Assembly (NCBI GenBank): GCA_963995525.1
Contig: OZ023214.1
Location: forward strand, 57,749,133-57,813,132
Length of the DNA stretch: 64,000 nucleotides
Direction: 5' to 3'
Source of the DNA: Escarpia spicata
Lineage: Eukaryota; Annelida; Polychaeta; Sabellida; Siboglinidae
Below the pieces are notes generated by a model that searched no databases, had not been told where the DNA came from, and saw only the letters and a list, made by a program, of their open reading frames with translations. The translations under genes and the position numbers were made by a program. The number at the start of each line of letters is the position of its first letter. Position 1 is the first letter of the stretch. Of this stretch, positions 24,120 through 36,345 are shown piece after piece.

Positions 24120-25690
24120 TTGTTGTAAATTTCACCAGCTGCCATGTCAAGTCCGTTATAATTGTGACTAACAGTGTTCAAAATGATTCAGGTAAATAGC
24201 AAATAACAAAGGACACAAGTTTTCTCCTTGCCATACCTATACATCACATAGATTTAACAAGATTTAACAAGATTGCCATCCAGAAAATTACTCTGGATGG
24301 CAGTTGGACAAGGAAGCCTTTTGGCTTATCGAGAGTCCAATACTTTTTATCTACATGTATCCTGCCTTTTTAAGGTGTGTGTCGATTTTATTTTTAAACA
24401 TATTCACGCTACTAGCACCAACACAATCAGGAGATAATCTGTTCCATTCATTTACAGTCCTTTGTGAGAATGAGAACTTTCTTATATCTAATCTACACTG
24501 CTCCTTTACTAATGTAGCTTCATGTCCTCTGGTCCTTCTATCTTTCTTAACTGAGAAAAAAATGTTTCTATCAATATTTTCATAACCATTCAATATTTTA
24601 AACACTTCTATGTGATCTCCTCTCAATCTCCTGGTCTCTAGTGTTGTTAAACCACATTCTTTTAGGCGTATTTCGTAACTAAGATCCCTCAGATTTGGTA
24701 TCATTTTAGTCGCTCTCCTCTGTACTCTTTCTAGTATATCTATGTCCTTCTTGCGATATGGCCTCCATGCTTGTATACAATATTCTAAATGAGGCCTCAC
24801 TTGTTTTGTACAGCGGTACTATTAATTCTTTTTTCTTATACGCTATATTTCGCCTAATTAATCCAAGGATTTGATTTCCCTTTGACGCTGCAATTCCGCA
24901 CTGCTCTGAAACCTTCATATCTGCACTAATGGTTAACCCTAAGTCCTTTTCTTTTACAGTAGTACTTAGAACAGTACCCCCATTTTATATTTTACCTCTT
25001 CATTCCCATGACCTGTGTAGAGGCATTTACATTTCCCAAAATTGAACAGCATTTGCCACTTTTCAGACCATTTGATCAACCTATCAAGATCATCTTGTAA
25101 ATGCTGTCTGTCTCCATCACTTTTAATCCTTCTAAACACTTGTATCATCCGCAAATTTTAACACCTTGCTTGTTATATCATCGTCCAAATCGTTGATATA
25201 TATTAAGAATAATATAGGTCCTAGTACTGATCCCTGTGGTACCCCACTCAATACCGATTTCCAGTTTGAAGCCTCCCCATCAACTACTACACGTTGTCTT
25301 CTGTCATTCAGCCATTGTTCTATCCAGTTTATTATACCATTTCCTATGCCATGGGCCTTTAGCTTAAGGAGTAATCTTTGATGTGGTACTTTGTCGAAAG
25401 CTTCATGAGAATAAGGCTGACACAGCCTGGCCCTGATTTATACATGATTTAGCATTTGTGTACATGTTGTATACAACTTTCAACACATTACCATTAATAC
25501 CGCATGAAATTATCTTAGACCACAGTGAGGACCGGTCTACTAAATCGAATGCTTTCTTATAATCGATGAAGGCACAATAAAGCCTTTTGCATCGAGACAA
25601 ATACAATTCAACAAATATCCCTATTTGAACACTGCCTGTTCTTCACCTATTACATTCGCTTTGTTTAGGTATGTGGTCAGTCTGGTGTTC
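24120..25690 (-). mobile_element. LINE family D fragment, copy 1, interrupted by a family B insertion
   Basis: Flanks 24120-24249 and 25404-25690 match the uninterrupted copy at 44647-45090 almost base for base. The minus strand encodes FIDYKKAFDLVDRSSLWSKI of a reverse transcriptase. Homology with copy 2 breaks at about 25690 (GTGGTCAGTCT) and resumes for about 85 bp at 25777. Confidence 0.75.
24250..25403 (-). mobile_element. LINE family B, 5'-truncated copy nested in LINE D
   Basis: This is the reverse complement of family B from the RT core (AAGCTTT(C)GACAAAGTACCAC, equivalent to about 30085) to the 3' terminal repeat AATCTTGTTAAATCTTGTTA. Recognisable parts are the RT thumb region (RHLQDDLDRLIKWSEKWQM), MRPHLEYCIQAWRPYRKKD and the C-terminus VNEWNRLSPDCVGASSVNMF. 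Frames are broken by small indels near 24810, 24960 and 25140. The insertion point is flanked by CAT on each side, so the TSD is at most about 3 bp. Confidence 0.85.
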
Positions 25691-26999
25691 TGAACAATCA
25701 CTAAGGATTAATGAACACTTGTGCAGAATGTCACCACTTGGCAGGTTTAATTGATCTATTCAGCAACAAGGACACATCTTAGGCCTCACTCTGGACACTG
25801 TCACTCACAGTGTTGTGTATTGTCTTAGTTGGTGCATTGAGCTAATCTACTTGACCATGAATCAGTGGTGGCTCTGGTTGTGTATTACACCCACCTGTGG
25901 AGCTAAGATTCTCTGCCTGGTATGGTTTGATGGAAACTGTGACTAATCTGTAATTGGTCACTGGCAGTAGCTTGTGTCAACAGACAGCATTAAGCCACTA
26001 GACCCCTGTTAAACTGGACAGTTGCCTGTAGGTTTTAAACTGTGTCAAACAGTGAGTCTACCTTTTGCTCTCAAACAATCTGTCCTCTTAGTTTTACACA
26101 TAAAGACATAATCTGGCATAACTTGATAAGTCTTTGTAGCAGCACATTTGTACGTCCAGTGTATCATTGCAACATAACATACATACCGTGTGCCACATTT
26201 GAATGTTGTGCATGTAATATTTCCATCCAATCCATTTGCATATATAATGTAAAACTTCAACAGCCGTTTTCTTCATTTTCACTTTTTGATCCCTACCATG
26301 TTCAATGCTCCATAACTTCGCCAATTTTTGTAGCAGTAATAATTTTTGAAACCATGTAAAGCACCCTACCAAACCTTTACAAGGATGTAAGAAAACAATG
26401 TTACAATTTTTCCGACTTATCACTCAGTTCTTCGAGGCTATATTTGGCGTAGATAGATCGTAGAAATTGATGGTGTAAAAAAGTGGATAAACAAGTGGAA
26501 TTATTGATTGATAAGTATTATTTTTGCCTTAATATCATTCATAAAGTTGCAATAAACATATATTGAGTAGCAGTTGTGCTTAAAGTTAGTTAGTTAAAGT
26601 ATTTTAGAACACCTTAGTGAGTGATAATAGGGTAACTCACTTAGGCGGCTTAGCCTTCGATAAGTTGTAAACAAGATTTAACAAACCTGATTATGTGGTA
26701 GAATATATAGGAGATAAAGTAACAACCATCAAACTACTTACATAAGATAACATCTGTGTAAGCCAGTACTTGCTATATATTTTGGTTAGGTAGCATTGTT
26801 GTTAAAATTAAGCAAGGGCGATAGTCGGGCGGCGTAACCTAAATAAATAAAGCAGCCTAACATAACGTAATTGATTGTATTTAAATTAGGTCACTACCAG
26901 TGATGTTAGCGTTCGTGTTAGGATAAATAGTCGGCTGTGTAATTGAAATTTGTAACCTAAAGTGTGCTGTAGTACACAGGAAACAGTCTTTATAAAGAC
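25691..26999. other. repeat fragment and presumed 5' UTR of LINE B
   Basis: 25777-25865 is a copy of 45493-45575 (GCCTCACTCTGGACACTGTC block). From an undetermined point after about 26430 the sequence is probably the 5' UTR of the family B element. No gene is seen. Confidence 0.4.
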
Positions 27000-27037
27000 T
27001 AAGTTAGTTAAGTTATTAAATAAATTCTGATCGGGAT

Positions 27038-28263
27038 ATGGCGCCTTGCAAGCGGCAAGTCAAGGCAAAGCGACACTTAGTGTGCGATCACTGCCACAGC
27101 TGGGTAGATTTTGCATTGTCCGGGTGTGGAAAGTCATGGGCAGAAACCACGGAGGAAGGATTCACCTTTCAGTGCATTGGACGTTGGAAGGTGGAGTGTT
27201 TGCAGAAGGAGATAGTTAGGTTGACAGATATTGTGAAGGGAATGGAGATGGGAATTAGCAAGGAGGCAGGTCGAATGGAGAGAGACGACAGGGAGAGAGG
27301 TGAGGATACTGCAAGACTGAAGGAGAATAGCAGTGGCAAGAAAACTGAGGAAAGGAGATTGAGAGGAGAGAAGGTGATTGGAGGGGAAGAAATTGGAAAA
27401 TCGACAACAGAAAACGTGACAAGCGTGAAGGTGACAGGGAAGAAAGTGACTGTAGAGAAGGAGGGAGGGAAGATGGAACGGGAGAGGAGAGAGGAAAATG
27501 AGACGGGACGAAAGAAGAAGGGACGAAAGGAAGTGAGAGCAAATGTGATAGAAGAGAAGTCGATAAAAGGGATGCTGACAGGAGGAAAGGTGACAAGAGA
27601 AAAAGCGACAGGAAAGAAGGGATCAGAAGAGAATGTGACAGGAGAGAAGACGGCGGGGGGAAAGACAACAACCAGACAGATGCAAACCGAAGAAGGAGCT
27701 ATTCTAAGGCAGTGATTGAGGGGGCAATGAGGAAAGAGAGGGTGTTTATGGGTGACTCCATTATGAGAAAGACGGACAAGACACTGAGAGAGGGGAAGGA
27801 CATCGTTGTTTGTTTACCGGGGGCTAGGATTGAACATGTAACTGACAGGGTAGAGAAGGTATTGGGACATGGCAAGGGGGGGTCTATACTGGTACATGTA
27901 GGAACAAATAATGCAGACAGGGAGGGAACAACTAATAAAAAATAGTACAGAAGTATAGACAGTTAGTGAGGAAGCTAAAGAAGACGAGAGTCGAACAGGT
28001 TATTTTGTCAGGAATTTTGCCAGTAATGGGAGGAAGGGGGGGCAACGTATAGAAACTGCAAGAGGATGGCGATCAATGCACTAGCTGAGCAGATGTGTGA
28101 AGAAGAGGGGGTGGGATTCACAGATTTATGGGGATACTTTGTTGGGAGGGAAGATATGTACATGAGAGATGGCCTCCATCTTAGTGGAAAGGGGACAGCA
28201 GTTTTCTCAGAGAATCTGCTGCAATCTGTTGACAGTGGGACAGGTTGCATCTATTTAAACTAG
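27038..28263 (+). pseudogene. LINE B ORF1: zinc module plus GDSL/SGNH esterase, frameshifted
   Basis: The N-terminus has a Cys/His cluster (VCDHCHSWVDF, then GCGKSW). A long Lys/Glu/Arg/Thr-rich repeat-like region follows (about residues 70-215), with near-periodic GEKVTG-type motifs. The frame then shifts (about 27690) into the esterase, with nucleophile block VFMGDSIMRKTD and HVGTNNADREG. Another shift at about 27940 gives VILSGILPVMGG, and another near 28045 gives the catalytic Asp/His block MRDGLHLSGKGTAVF. These are blocks I, III and V of SGNH hydrolases. Such esterases are thought to act on lipids or chromatin-associated esters during retrotransposition. At least three frameshifts are present. 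Confidence 0.75.
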
Positions 28264-31144
28264 ATTCGCAGGGGGGACTCACAGAAAAGCCTGAAAATGG
28301 AGGCATAGATAAAGACAGCACAAATAAAACCACAAATAACAGTCTGGAAAACTCTTCTGAAGCTGGATATAAATGTGTTTGTTTAAATGCAAGGAGTATA
28401 GGAAACAAAAGAAATGAACTAAACATTATGGTAGAAGATATTGACCCTCATATAATAGGTATAACCGAATCCTGGACCACCACCGATATATCAGATGCTG
28501 AATTGGGACTGACAGGATATGTAATGTTTAGAAAAGATAGAATAGGAAGAAAGGGAGGTGGAGTTATTTTATATATTAAAGAATCTATTCAGGCTTATGA
28601 AATAAAATTAGAAAGAGAAGCAGATTGCGAAGAAGCTGTTTGGTGTAACATATTTACAGGAAACTCAACGTTAGCAGTTGGGTTAGTTTATCGAAGTTCA
28701 AACATAAGCATAGAAGAGAATGAAAAAATACAAAACGCTATAAGGGAAGTAAGCAAACGGGACTGTATTATTATGGGGGATTTTAACCATGGGCATATAC
28801 AATGGAAATCTCTACAGAGTATGGGGAGAGAGGACCACAAGTTTTTAGTTTTAGTTCAAGATACATTCCTTTCTCAACATGTGCTAGAACCAACCAGGGG
28901 TGAGAATGTGTTAGACATAGTTTTGTCCTCACAGAATGAATTAGTTGACAATGTCAAGATATGTGAGCCACTGGGGAGTAGCGATCACAACCAGATACAT
29001 TTTACCATCAAAGTAAGATCAGAAAGGAATAGCAAAAAGCAGTATAGGAGAAATTTCCACAAAGGAAGGTATAAGGACATGAGGAAATGTTTAGCAAAGA
29101 TAGACTGGAATAAGACACTGAAAAATAAGACGGCAACAGAATGCTGGAATATATTAAAGAGTGAAATTAAGTGCATAATCGATAAATTTGTACCCTTCAA
29201 AAAACAAGGAAAATGGTCCAAAAAGAAACACTTATCGAAAGAAGCCATTAGAAAAATTAAGTATAAACAAATGATGTGGAAGTCATATAGATGTACTGGA
29301 AATGATGAAGACTACAACAATTATAAAGAAGCACTTAACCAAGCTACAGCTGAAATTAGAAATTCAAAGAGAAGCTATGAACAACAATTAGCTAGTAATA
29401 TAAAACATGACAGCAAGAGTTTTTATGCGTATGTTCGAAGCAAACAGAAAGTTCAAGATAAGGTCGGTCCTCTAGAAGATAGTGCTGGAAATATAATATC
29501 AGAGGGATTCATAATGGCAGAAGACCTGAATGAGTACTTTAGTTCAGTGTTTACCAGGGAAGATATTGGTTCACTGCCAATACCAGAGGCTAAGTTCAAG
29601 GGGGCAGATTCAGACTATTTAGGACAATTAATTGTAACCCCGGAAATGGTAGCTAAGAAAATAAGGGCTATGAAGGATAATAAATCACCTGGAGTGGATG
29701 GTATTCCACCCAAACTACTATTGGAAATTGTAGAACAAATTAGCATACCACTTGCAACAGTTTTCAACTTGTCATTAGAAGAGGGAGTGGTTCCTTTAGA
29801 ATGGAAAGAAGCAAACATTATACCGTTATTCAAAAAAGGTTCGAGAAACAAGTCAGAGAACTATAGACCAGTGAGTTTAACATCAGTGATTTGTAAATTA
29901 TTAGAAAGACTAATTAAAGATCACATGGTGGATTTTCTTGTTAAACAAAACTTGATAAACCCATCTCAACATGGTTTTTTTAAAGCGAGGTCATGCTTAA
30001 CAAATATGTTATGTTTTTTGGAAGACATCACTAAGTGGGTAGATAAGGGATCACCAGTAGATATCGTCTACTTAGATTTTCAAAAAGCTTTTGACAAAGT
30101 ACCACATCAAAGATTACTGCTTAAACTAAAGGCCCATGGCATAGGAAATGGTATAATAAACTGGATAGAACAATGGCTGATTGACAGAAGACAACATGTA
30201 GTAGTTGATGGGGAGGCTTCAAACTGGAAATCGGTATTGAGTGGGGTACCACAGGGATCAGTATTAGGTCCTATATTATTCTTAATATACATCAACGATT
30301 TGGATGATGAAATAACAAGCAAGGTGTTGAAATTTGCGGATGATACAAAAGTGTTTAGAAGGATTAAAAGTGATGGAGATAGACAGCATTTACAAGATGA
30401 TCTTGACAGGTTGATCAAATGGTCTGAAAAGTGGCAAATGATGTTCAATTTTGGGAAATGTAAATGCCTCCACATAGGACATGGGAACGAAGAGGTAGAA
30501 TATACAATGGGGGGGTACTGTACTAAGTACTACTGTAAAAGAAAAGGACTTAGGGTTAACCGTTAGTGCTGATATGAAGATTTCAGAGCAGTGCGGAATT
30601 GCAGCTTCAAAGGGAAATCAAATCCTTGGATTAATTAGGCGAAACATAACGTATAAGGAAAAAGAGCTAATAATACCGCTGTACAAAACTATAGTTAGGC
30701 CTCATTTAGAATATTGTATTCAAGCGTGGAGGCCATATCGCAGGAAGGACATAGATATGCTAGAAAGAGTGCAGAGGAGAGCAACTAAAATGATACCAAA
30801 TCTGAGGGATCTTAGTTATGAAATATGCCTAAAAAAATGCGGTTTAACAACACTAGAGACCAGGAGATTGAGAGGAGATCAGATAGAAGTGTTTAAAATA
30901 TTGAAGGGTTATGAAAATATTGATAGAAATATGTTTTTCTCAGTTAAGAAAGATAGAAGGACTAGAGGACATGATCTTGCATTAAGCAAAGGAGCAGAGT
31001 AGATTGGATATAAGAAAGTTTTAATTTTCACAAAGGACTGTAAATGAATGGAACAGATTACCTGCTGATTGTGTGGGTGCTAGTAGCGTGAATATGTTTA
31101 AAAATAAAATCGACACATACCTCAGATGGGCGGGATACACATAG
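28245..31144 (+). pseudogene. LINE B ORF2: AP endonuclease and reverse transcriptase
   Basis: A 773-codon frame (28245-30566) carries the EN blocks CLNARSIGNKRNEL, IIGITESW, GLVYRSS, IMGDFNHGHIQW and LGSSDHNQIHF. It also carries the RT blocks NKSPGVDGIPPKLL, YRPVSLTSVICKLLE, VYLDFQKAFDKVPHQRLL, SGVPQGSVLGPILF and KFADDTKVF. A G-run indel near 30510 throws the frame. The C-terminal domain continues at 30574-31002 (VRPHLEYCIQAWRPYRRKD), then breaks again near 30975. The terminal stop is at 31142. The start overlaps the end of ORF1 by about 19 bp, a layout compatible with reinitiation. Only a few lesions separate it from an active element. Confidence 0.85.
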
Positions 31145-31273
31145 ATAAAAAGTTCGGACTCTCGATAAGCCAAGGGCTTCCTTGTCCACCTGCTACCTAG
31201 TGTTAATTCTCTGGGTGGCAATCTTGTTAAATCTTGTTAAATTTGGTCAGCCGGGGTCACATATCGACGTATT

Positions 31274-31312
31274 AGTCCAAAGGACTTCAGGGCCACTTGG
31301 CCCATTTTTATA
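31274..31312. repeat. isolated copy of the R1 repeat right terminus
   Basis: AGTCCAAAGGACTTCAGGGC followed by CACTTGGCCCATTTTTA matches the right ends of R1 copies at 812, 38746 and 47553. The left part is absent. This implies the element's right end lies exactly here. Confidence 0.7.
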
Positions 31313-31349
31313 TTTTATGATTGAATACACTAAGTATGATTACAAAAAT

Positions 31350-33360
31350 TTACCATGCTGGTGTATATATATATACTGATATATATATACTCATAGTTGC
31401 ATGTCCTATCCCGCATCCGATCGCGCGTTCAATCACATGCCCAACCGCACTTCGTAGCATGTCTGAAACAATTTGGACTGGCAAAAATTTGATCGTGGGT
31501 GAGGCCCTGCTTTTGACAAATCCGAATACCTCTTTTCTGGATAATATGCAAGGGTTATATACAAGTCTTATAGGTATTGCCCCAAATTTCACAACAATAA
31601 TTTAAATATGGCATGATAAGACTACAGTATAAGGAGTATAATGAAGGCTTATTCAATAAATGTTTCACCCTCTTCATTACAGATACATTTTTCGAGATTT
31701 TTGTTTTATGTGGCTAATGTGTTCATTCCAATTTAAATGGGAATCAATGTGTACACCAAGAAACTTGGTAACAGACTCTACTAACTAATGTTCCTACCAT
31801 TAATACTGACCATATGGTTGTTTTTACTTTGTCTATTACAAAAAATCATAACATTTGTTTTGGATATATTTAGGGAGAGCTTATTAACTTGAAACCATCT
31901 GTATAATTTGTCTAATTCTGTTGAGACTGTTTCACACACTTGTGACAGATTGTCACCTGAGTAAAAGAAATTAGTATCATCAGCAAAGACAATTGATTTC
32001 ATTAACAATTGACACATTACACATATCATTAATATACATATATATATATAAATAAACAATGCAGGACCTAATATAGAACCCTGCAGAACTCCACATGTAA
32101 CATTCATGCATTGTGAAGTTGTATCAGTAATCAGACATGGGGTCAAATGCATTTGCATTGAAATGCATTGCAATGCGAATGATCCAGTATTTGCATTTGA
32201 CAAGTTGGTGCCAAAACTATTTGCATTTGCATTTAAATACATTTTAAAAGTATTTGAAAAATCAAATACTTTTCAAATACTTATAGCATTTAATTCCGTA
32301 AAGCTGTGCTTAATTAAATTGTTGTTTGGTCTAGGCAGTTGATACAGGTCACTCATGTTACTTATGTGATCACCGAGGCATGACATTCACTGAGAGAAAA
32401 CTGTCCTTCCTATAGCTCTTTTATTAGCTGACCAACTGCAGCCAGTTGCATGCTTTGATCATTAACTCTGCTTTAACTTGGGTCATTGTCAGATGGATGG
32501 ATGATCAGTGTATCAGCTGGCCTCCCACAGGGTCAGGTTAGCAAGCATTTAATTAACAGTGGGTGGCTTAATCTAATTTCATTGGAAGACTGCATCAGTG
32601 GGCACAAGAAATGGAAAACAGGATTAACCTGTCACAGGAGGAACATTTTACAATGTGTGACCAATTATAGCATGGTACTATTGACTCAATGAGCTCCCTT
32701 AATTCTGGATAAACAATGGTCAAGTATAGCTCTTTTTTGTCATTATATATTGTGCATAAGGATGTCAAGAAAATTAGAAAAGTATTTGAAATACTTTTGA
32801 AAAGTTTTTGCATTGGACATAAACAAAATATATTTGAATTTGCATTTGAAATGTCAAAAGTATTTGCATTTAAATACTTTTAAATGTATTTGACCCCATG
32901 TCTGTCATTAATACAAACATATTGGCTTCTGTTATTAAGATAACTACAGATCCACATATTAGCTATTCCTCTTATTCCATAATGCTCAGGTGTTTTAGGA
33001 GAATGCTGTGATCCACCGTATCAAAGGCCTTTTTCATGTCAATGAAGACACCAACAGTAGATTTACAATCATCAACAGAAGTAGTAATTTCTTCCACAAG
33101 TCTCACTAATGCCAGTGATGTTGACATATTTTTCCTAAACCCATATTGGCTTTCATACAATATTTGTTGGTCATCTATAAATGACATCATCCTGTTGTGG
33201 AAGATCGTTTCTAGGATTTTTGAAAACTGAGATAATTTAGATATATATAAATCTGTAGTTAGTAAAATTTCTGAATAGCAGTATAACTCTAGCAATTTTC
33301 ATACCATCTGGGAAAATTCCCTTCTGTAACGAGGTATTAAAAATATTTGCTAGTATGTTA
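31350..33360 (-). mobile_element. LINE family E fragment (RT to C-terminus), split by a hAT MITE
   Basis: Minus-strand coding begins with the RT region (LSQFSKILETIFHNRMMSFI, YGFRKNMSTS, GVFIDMKKAFDTVDHSILL). It is interrupted at 32904-32132 and resumes CGVLQGSILGPALF, then IVFADDTNFFYSGDNL and WFQVNKLSLNISKTNVMIF. A decayed C-terminal domain lies at 31400-31620. The ACATATATATAT insertion near 32040 damages the segment before FADD. It belongs to the CR1/Jockey-like group, and further family identity is unknown. Confidence 0.75.
32132..32904. mobile_element. hAT-type MITE, 773 bp, 8-bp TSD
   Basis: The TIRs are CAGACATGGGGTCAAAT and its reverse complement ATTTGACCCCATGTCTG (17 bp perfect). 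They are flanked by TCAGTAAT on the left and TCATTAAT on the right (8 bp, one mismatch). CAG/CTG termini plus an 8-bp TSD are diagnostic of hAT. Both subterminal regions are packed with GCATTTGCATT/AAAGTATTTGAAA motifs, and there is no transposase. It is inserted in the RT domain of LINE E, just before the GVPQGS box. Confidence 0.85.
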
Positions 33361-34890
33361 TGTTTTTATTATGTTTCATTATAAGTAGTAACTTGGATGT
33401 AATATTACTATTACCTTATATGTAAGCTTCCTTATTATATTGAGTCACAAACTGATTCACACCAAAGCCCTACTAAGTCTCGTGGGTGTTATTCACCTCT
33501 GCTTGTATGAATGGTTCCCCCAGACTATAAGTCTAGTGTCTTCTATGTAATGTGTACACTCTTTGTCAGACTTAGGCACCATAGCCACCCATCTTCCTTT
33601 ACCAATGAGATTTCAACAAGTAATGTCAAATAAGTGCTGTTCACAGATGGCCAAAAAGCTGAATGTAAAGCCATGATTCTGTTGAGAAGGTTATTTATAC
33701 ACATATTGTCTCTCTGTCCATAATAAACACTTGTCCTGTCGATCTGCTCACAATCAATTTCTGTCACTCTCGGCTGCTGAAATCTATTTCTTTTGGATCT
33801 GTTTTTTCACAAGTTTTACAGCCTGGTTACAAAAACAGCCAGTGCTGTGGCTGTCAGGAATAAAGGCCCTAGTGATGACAGTTGTAACCTGACTCGTAAT
33901 TGCAGAGGTACTTCAGACAGATTGAAGAGATTAAGTCTTGGAACAACTACAGCAGTATCTGTGCTATTGTACAGCTATAGGACTACAATAGAGGCGTTAG
34001 TCATCAATAATTATGACTTGCATCAGGGGCGTATCCATGATCTTTCATTGGAGGGACCAAAATCGGTGACCCCTCGTGCAAATGAGGGTCGTAGAGGGTC
34101 ACGAACGCTCCATTCATGCCCTGCCTGATGCGTAGCTGTAACTATTCGGGGTGTCTTTCGCTTTTATTCACTGATGTCTGTCATGATATTATATTTGACT
34201 TAACCATTTATGATTCACAAGTTCCATGTTGTATTAGAGACTTGGAATAGTAGACTGATATTTGTCTAGAGGAACATTGAATACTTGCATATTTGCCCAG
34301 AGGACATTTTCTCACAATTTAAAATAATTGTGTAACGTGAGAACATGCTTGTTATCTACTTACCGTAATGAACAAATGTCATACAACTATTGGAAATATA
34401 ATATGTTGGCTGTTTTTGGTTTATTGCAAGACATCTGTAGCAGCCATATTCGCTTGGCTTGTGTGGCAGGTGCAGTTGATGTTCCGTTAATTATTCTTTG
34501 CACAGACAGAGCAGCACATTAATTGGTGTTGTGTGTACTCAGTGACTATCCACTCATGTCATGTCACCTACAGCTGGGGGGGTAAACTAAAGATGCAGGT
34601 CGTTGTCAGCCCTGTACGCATCACTAAAGTGGTATATGTGGTTTATGACTAGATATTAGTGATTGGTGGGAATATAGGTGTTACAACCTTGTAATCTGCA
34701 GGTGTTACAAACTTGTAAACCCCCCGCCATTGGGTTTGTTTAATGGAGTCACATATAAAATATTATATGGATATGGACGATTTCTTTATAAAGGGATTGA
34801 TTAATGTGAACATAATTTTTATTTTTATTTTGAAAGTCTGCGCTCCTTCAAACCACTTGAGTCATATCTATGTTTTTGCAATTGCCTTTA
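33361..34890. other. non-coding stretch with one hAT-like terminus
   Basis: CAGGGGCGTATCCATGATCT at 34024 is a classic hAT left terminus, but I could not find the matching right end. No supported gene is seen. Confidence 0.4.
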
Positions 34891-34894
34891 TCTA

Positions 34895-36345
34895 AGGATT
34901 GTTCGGTGGTACTTTACGCTGTATACATACGTCAAGGATTGTTCAGTGGTACTCTACGCTGTATACATACGTCAAGGATTGTTCGGTGGTACTCTATGCT
35001 GTATACGTACGTCAAGGATTGTTCGGTGGTACTCTTCGCTGTATACGTACGTCAAGGATTGTTCGGTGGTATTCTACGCTGTATACGTACGTCAAGGATT
35101 GTTCGGTGGTACTTTACGCTGTATACGTACGTCAAGGATTGTTCGGTGGTACTCTACGCTGTATACGTACGTCAAGGATTGTTCGGAGGTACTCTACGCT
35201 GTATATGTACGTCAAGGATTGTTCGGTGGTACTCTACGCTGTATACGTACGTCAAGGATTGTTCGGTGGTACTCTACGCTGTATACGTACGTCAAGGATT
35301 GTTCGGTGGTACTCTACGCTGTATACATACGTCAAGGATTGTTCGGTGGTACTCTACGCTGTATACGTACGTCAAGGATTGTTCGGTGGTACTCTACGCT
35401 GTATACATACGTCAAGGATTGTTCGGTGGTACTCTACGCTGTATACGTACGTCAAGGATTGTTCGTTGGTACTCTACGCTGTATACATACGTCAAGGATT
35501 GTTCAGTGGTACTCTACGCTGTATACGTACGTCAAGGATTGTTCGGTGGTACTCTACGCTGTATACATACGTCAAGGATTGTTCGGTGGTACTCTATGCT
35601 GTATACGTACGTCAAGGATTGTTTGGTGGTACTCTTCGCTGTATACGTACGTCAAGGATTGTTCGGTGGTACTCTACGTTGTATACGTACGTCAAGGATT
35701 GTTCGGTGGTACTTTACGCTGTATACATACGTCAAGGATTGTTCGGTGGTACTCTATGCTGTATACGTACGTCAAGGATTGTTCGGTGGTACTCTTCGCT
35801 GTATACGTACGTCAGGGATTGTTCGGTGGTACTCTACGCTGTATACGTACGTCAAGGATTGTTCGGTGGTACTTTACGCTGTATACGTACGTCAAGGATT
35901 TTTCGGTGGTACTCTACGCTGTATACGTACGTCAAGGATTGTTCGGAGGTACTCTACACTGTATATGTACGTCAAGGATTGTTCGGTGGTACTCTACGCT
36001 GTATACGTACGTCAAGGATTGTTCGGTGGTACTCTACGCTGTATACGTACGTCAAGGATTGTTCAGTGGTACTCTACGCTGTATACATACGTCAAGGATT
36101 GTTCAGTGGTACTCTACGCTGTATACGTACGTCAAGGATTGTTCGGTGGTACTCTACGCTGTATACGTACGTCAAGGATTGTTCAGTGGTACTCTACGCT
36201 GTATACGTACGTCAAGGATTGTTCAGTGGTACTCTACGCTGTATACATACGTCAAGGATTGTTCAGTGGTACTCTACCTTCTACGCTGTATATATACATC
36301 AAGGATTGTTCAGTGGCACTATACCCTGTATATATACATCAAGGG
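34895..36345. repeat. minisatellite, 40-bp unit, about 36 copies
   Basis: The unit is GTACGTCAAGGATTGTTCGG then TGGTACTCTACGCTGTATAC, with few variants (GTACGT/ATACGT, TTCGG/TTCAG). It contains no stop in any + frame. Because 40 is not a multiple of three, all three forward frames stay open for about 470-520 codons with the same peptide cycle. This is a repeat, not a gene. Confidence 0.95.

Larger units (their letters stand above)
27000..31243 (+). mobile_element. LINE family B (CR1-like), near full length, with esterase ORF1
   Basis: It has two overlapping ORFs. ORF1 carries a zinc module and a GDSL/SGNH esterase. ORF2 carries EN, RT and a C-terminal domain. The 3' end has two copies of ATCTTGTTAA, shared with the truncated copy at 24250. 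An esterase in ORF1 is established for the CR1 clade (the Kapitonov and Jurka type). The 5' boundary is not visible. Several frameshifts make it inactive in cis. Confidence 0.85.

Noticed and set aside
27255..27671. 138-codon Ser/Leu/Pro-rich ORF on the minus strand
   Set aside because: It is the antisense of the Lys/Glu-rich part of LINE B ORF1.
33793..34128. 111-codon + strand ORF
   Set aside because: It has no recognisable domain and runs into the hAT-like terminus at 34024; probably chance.
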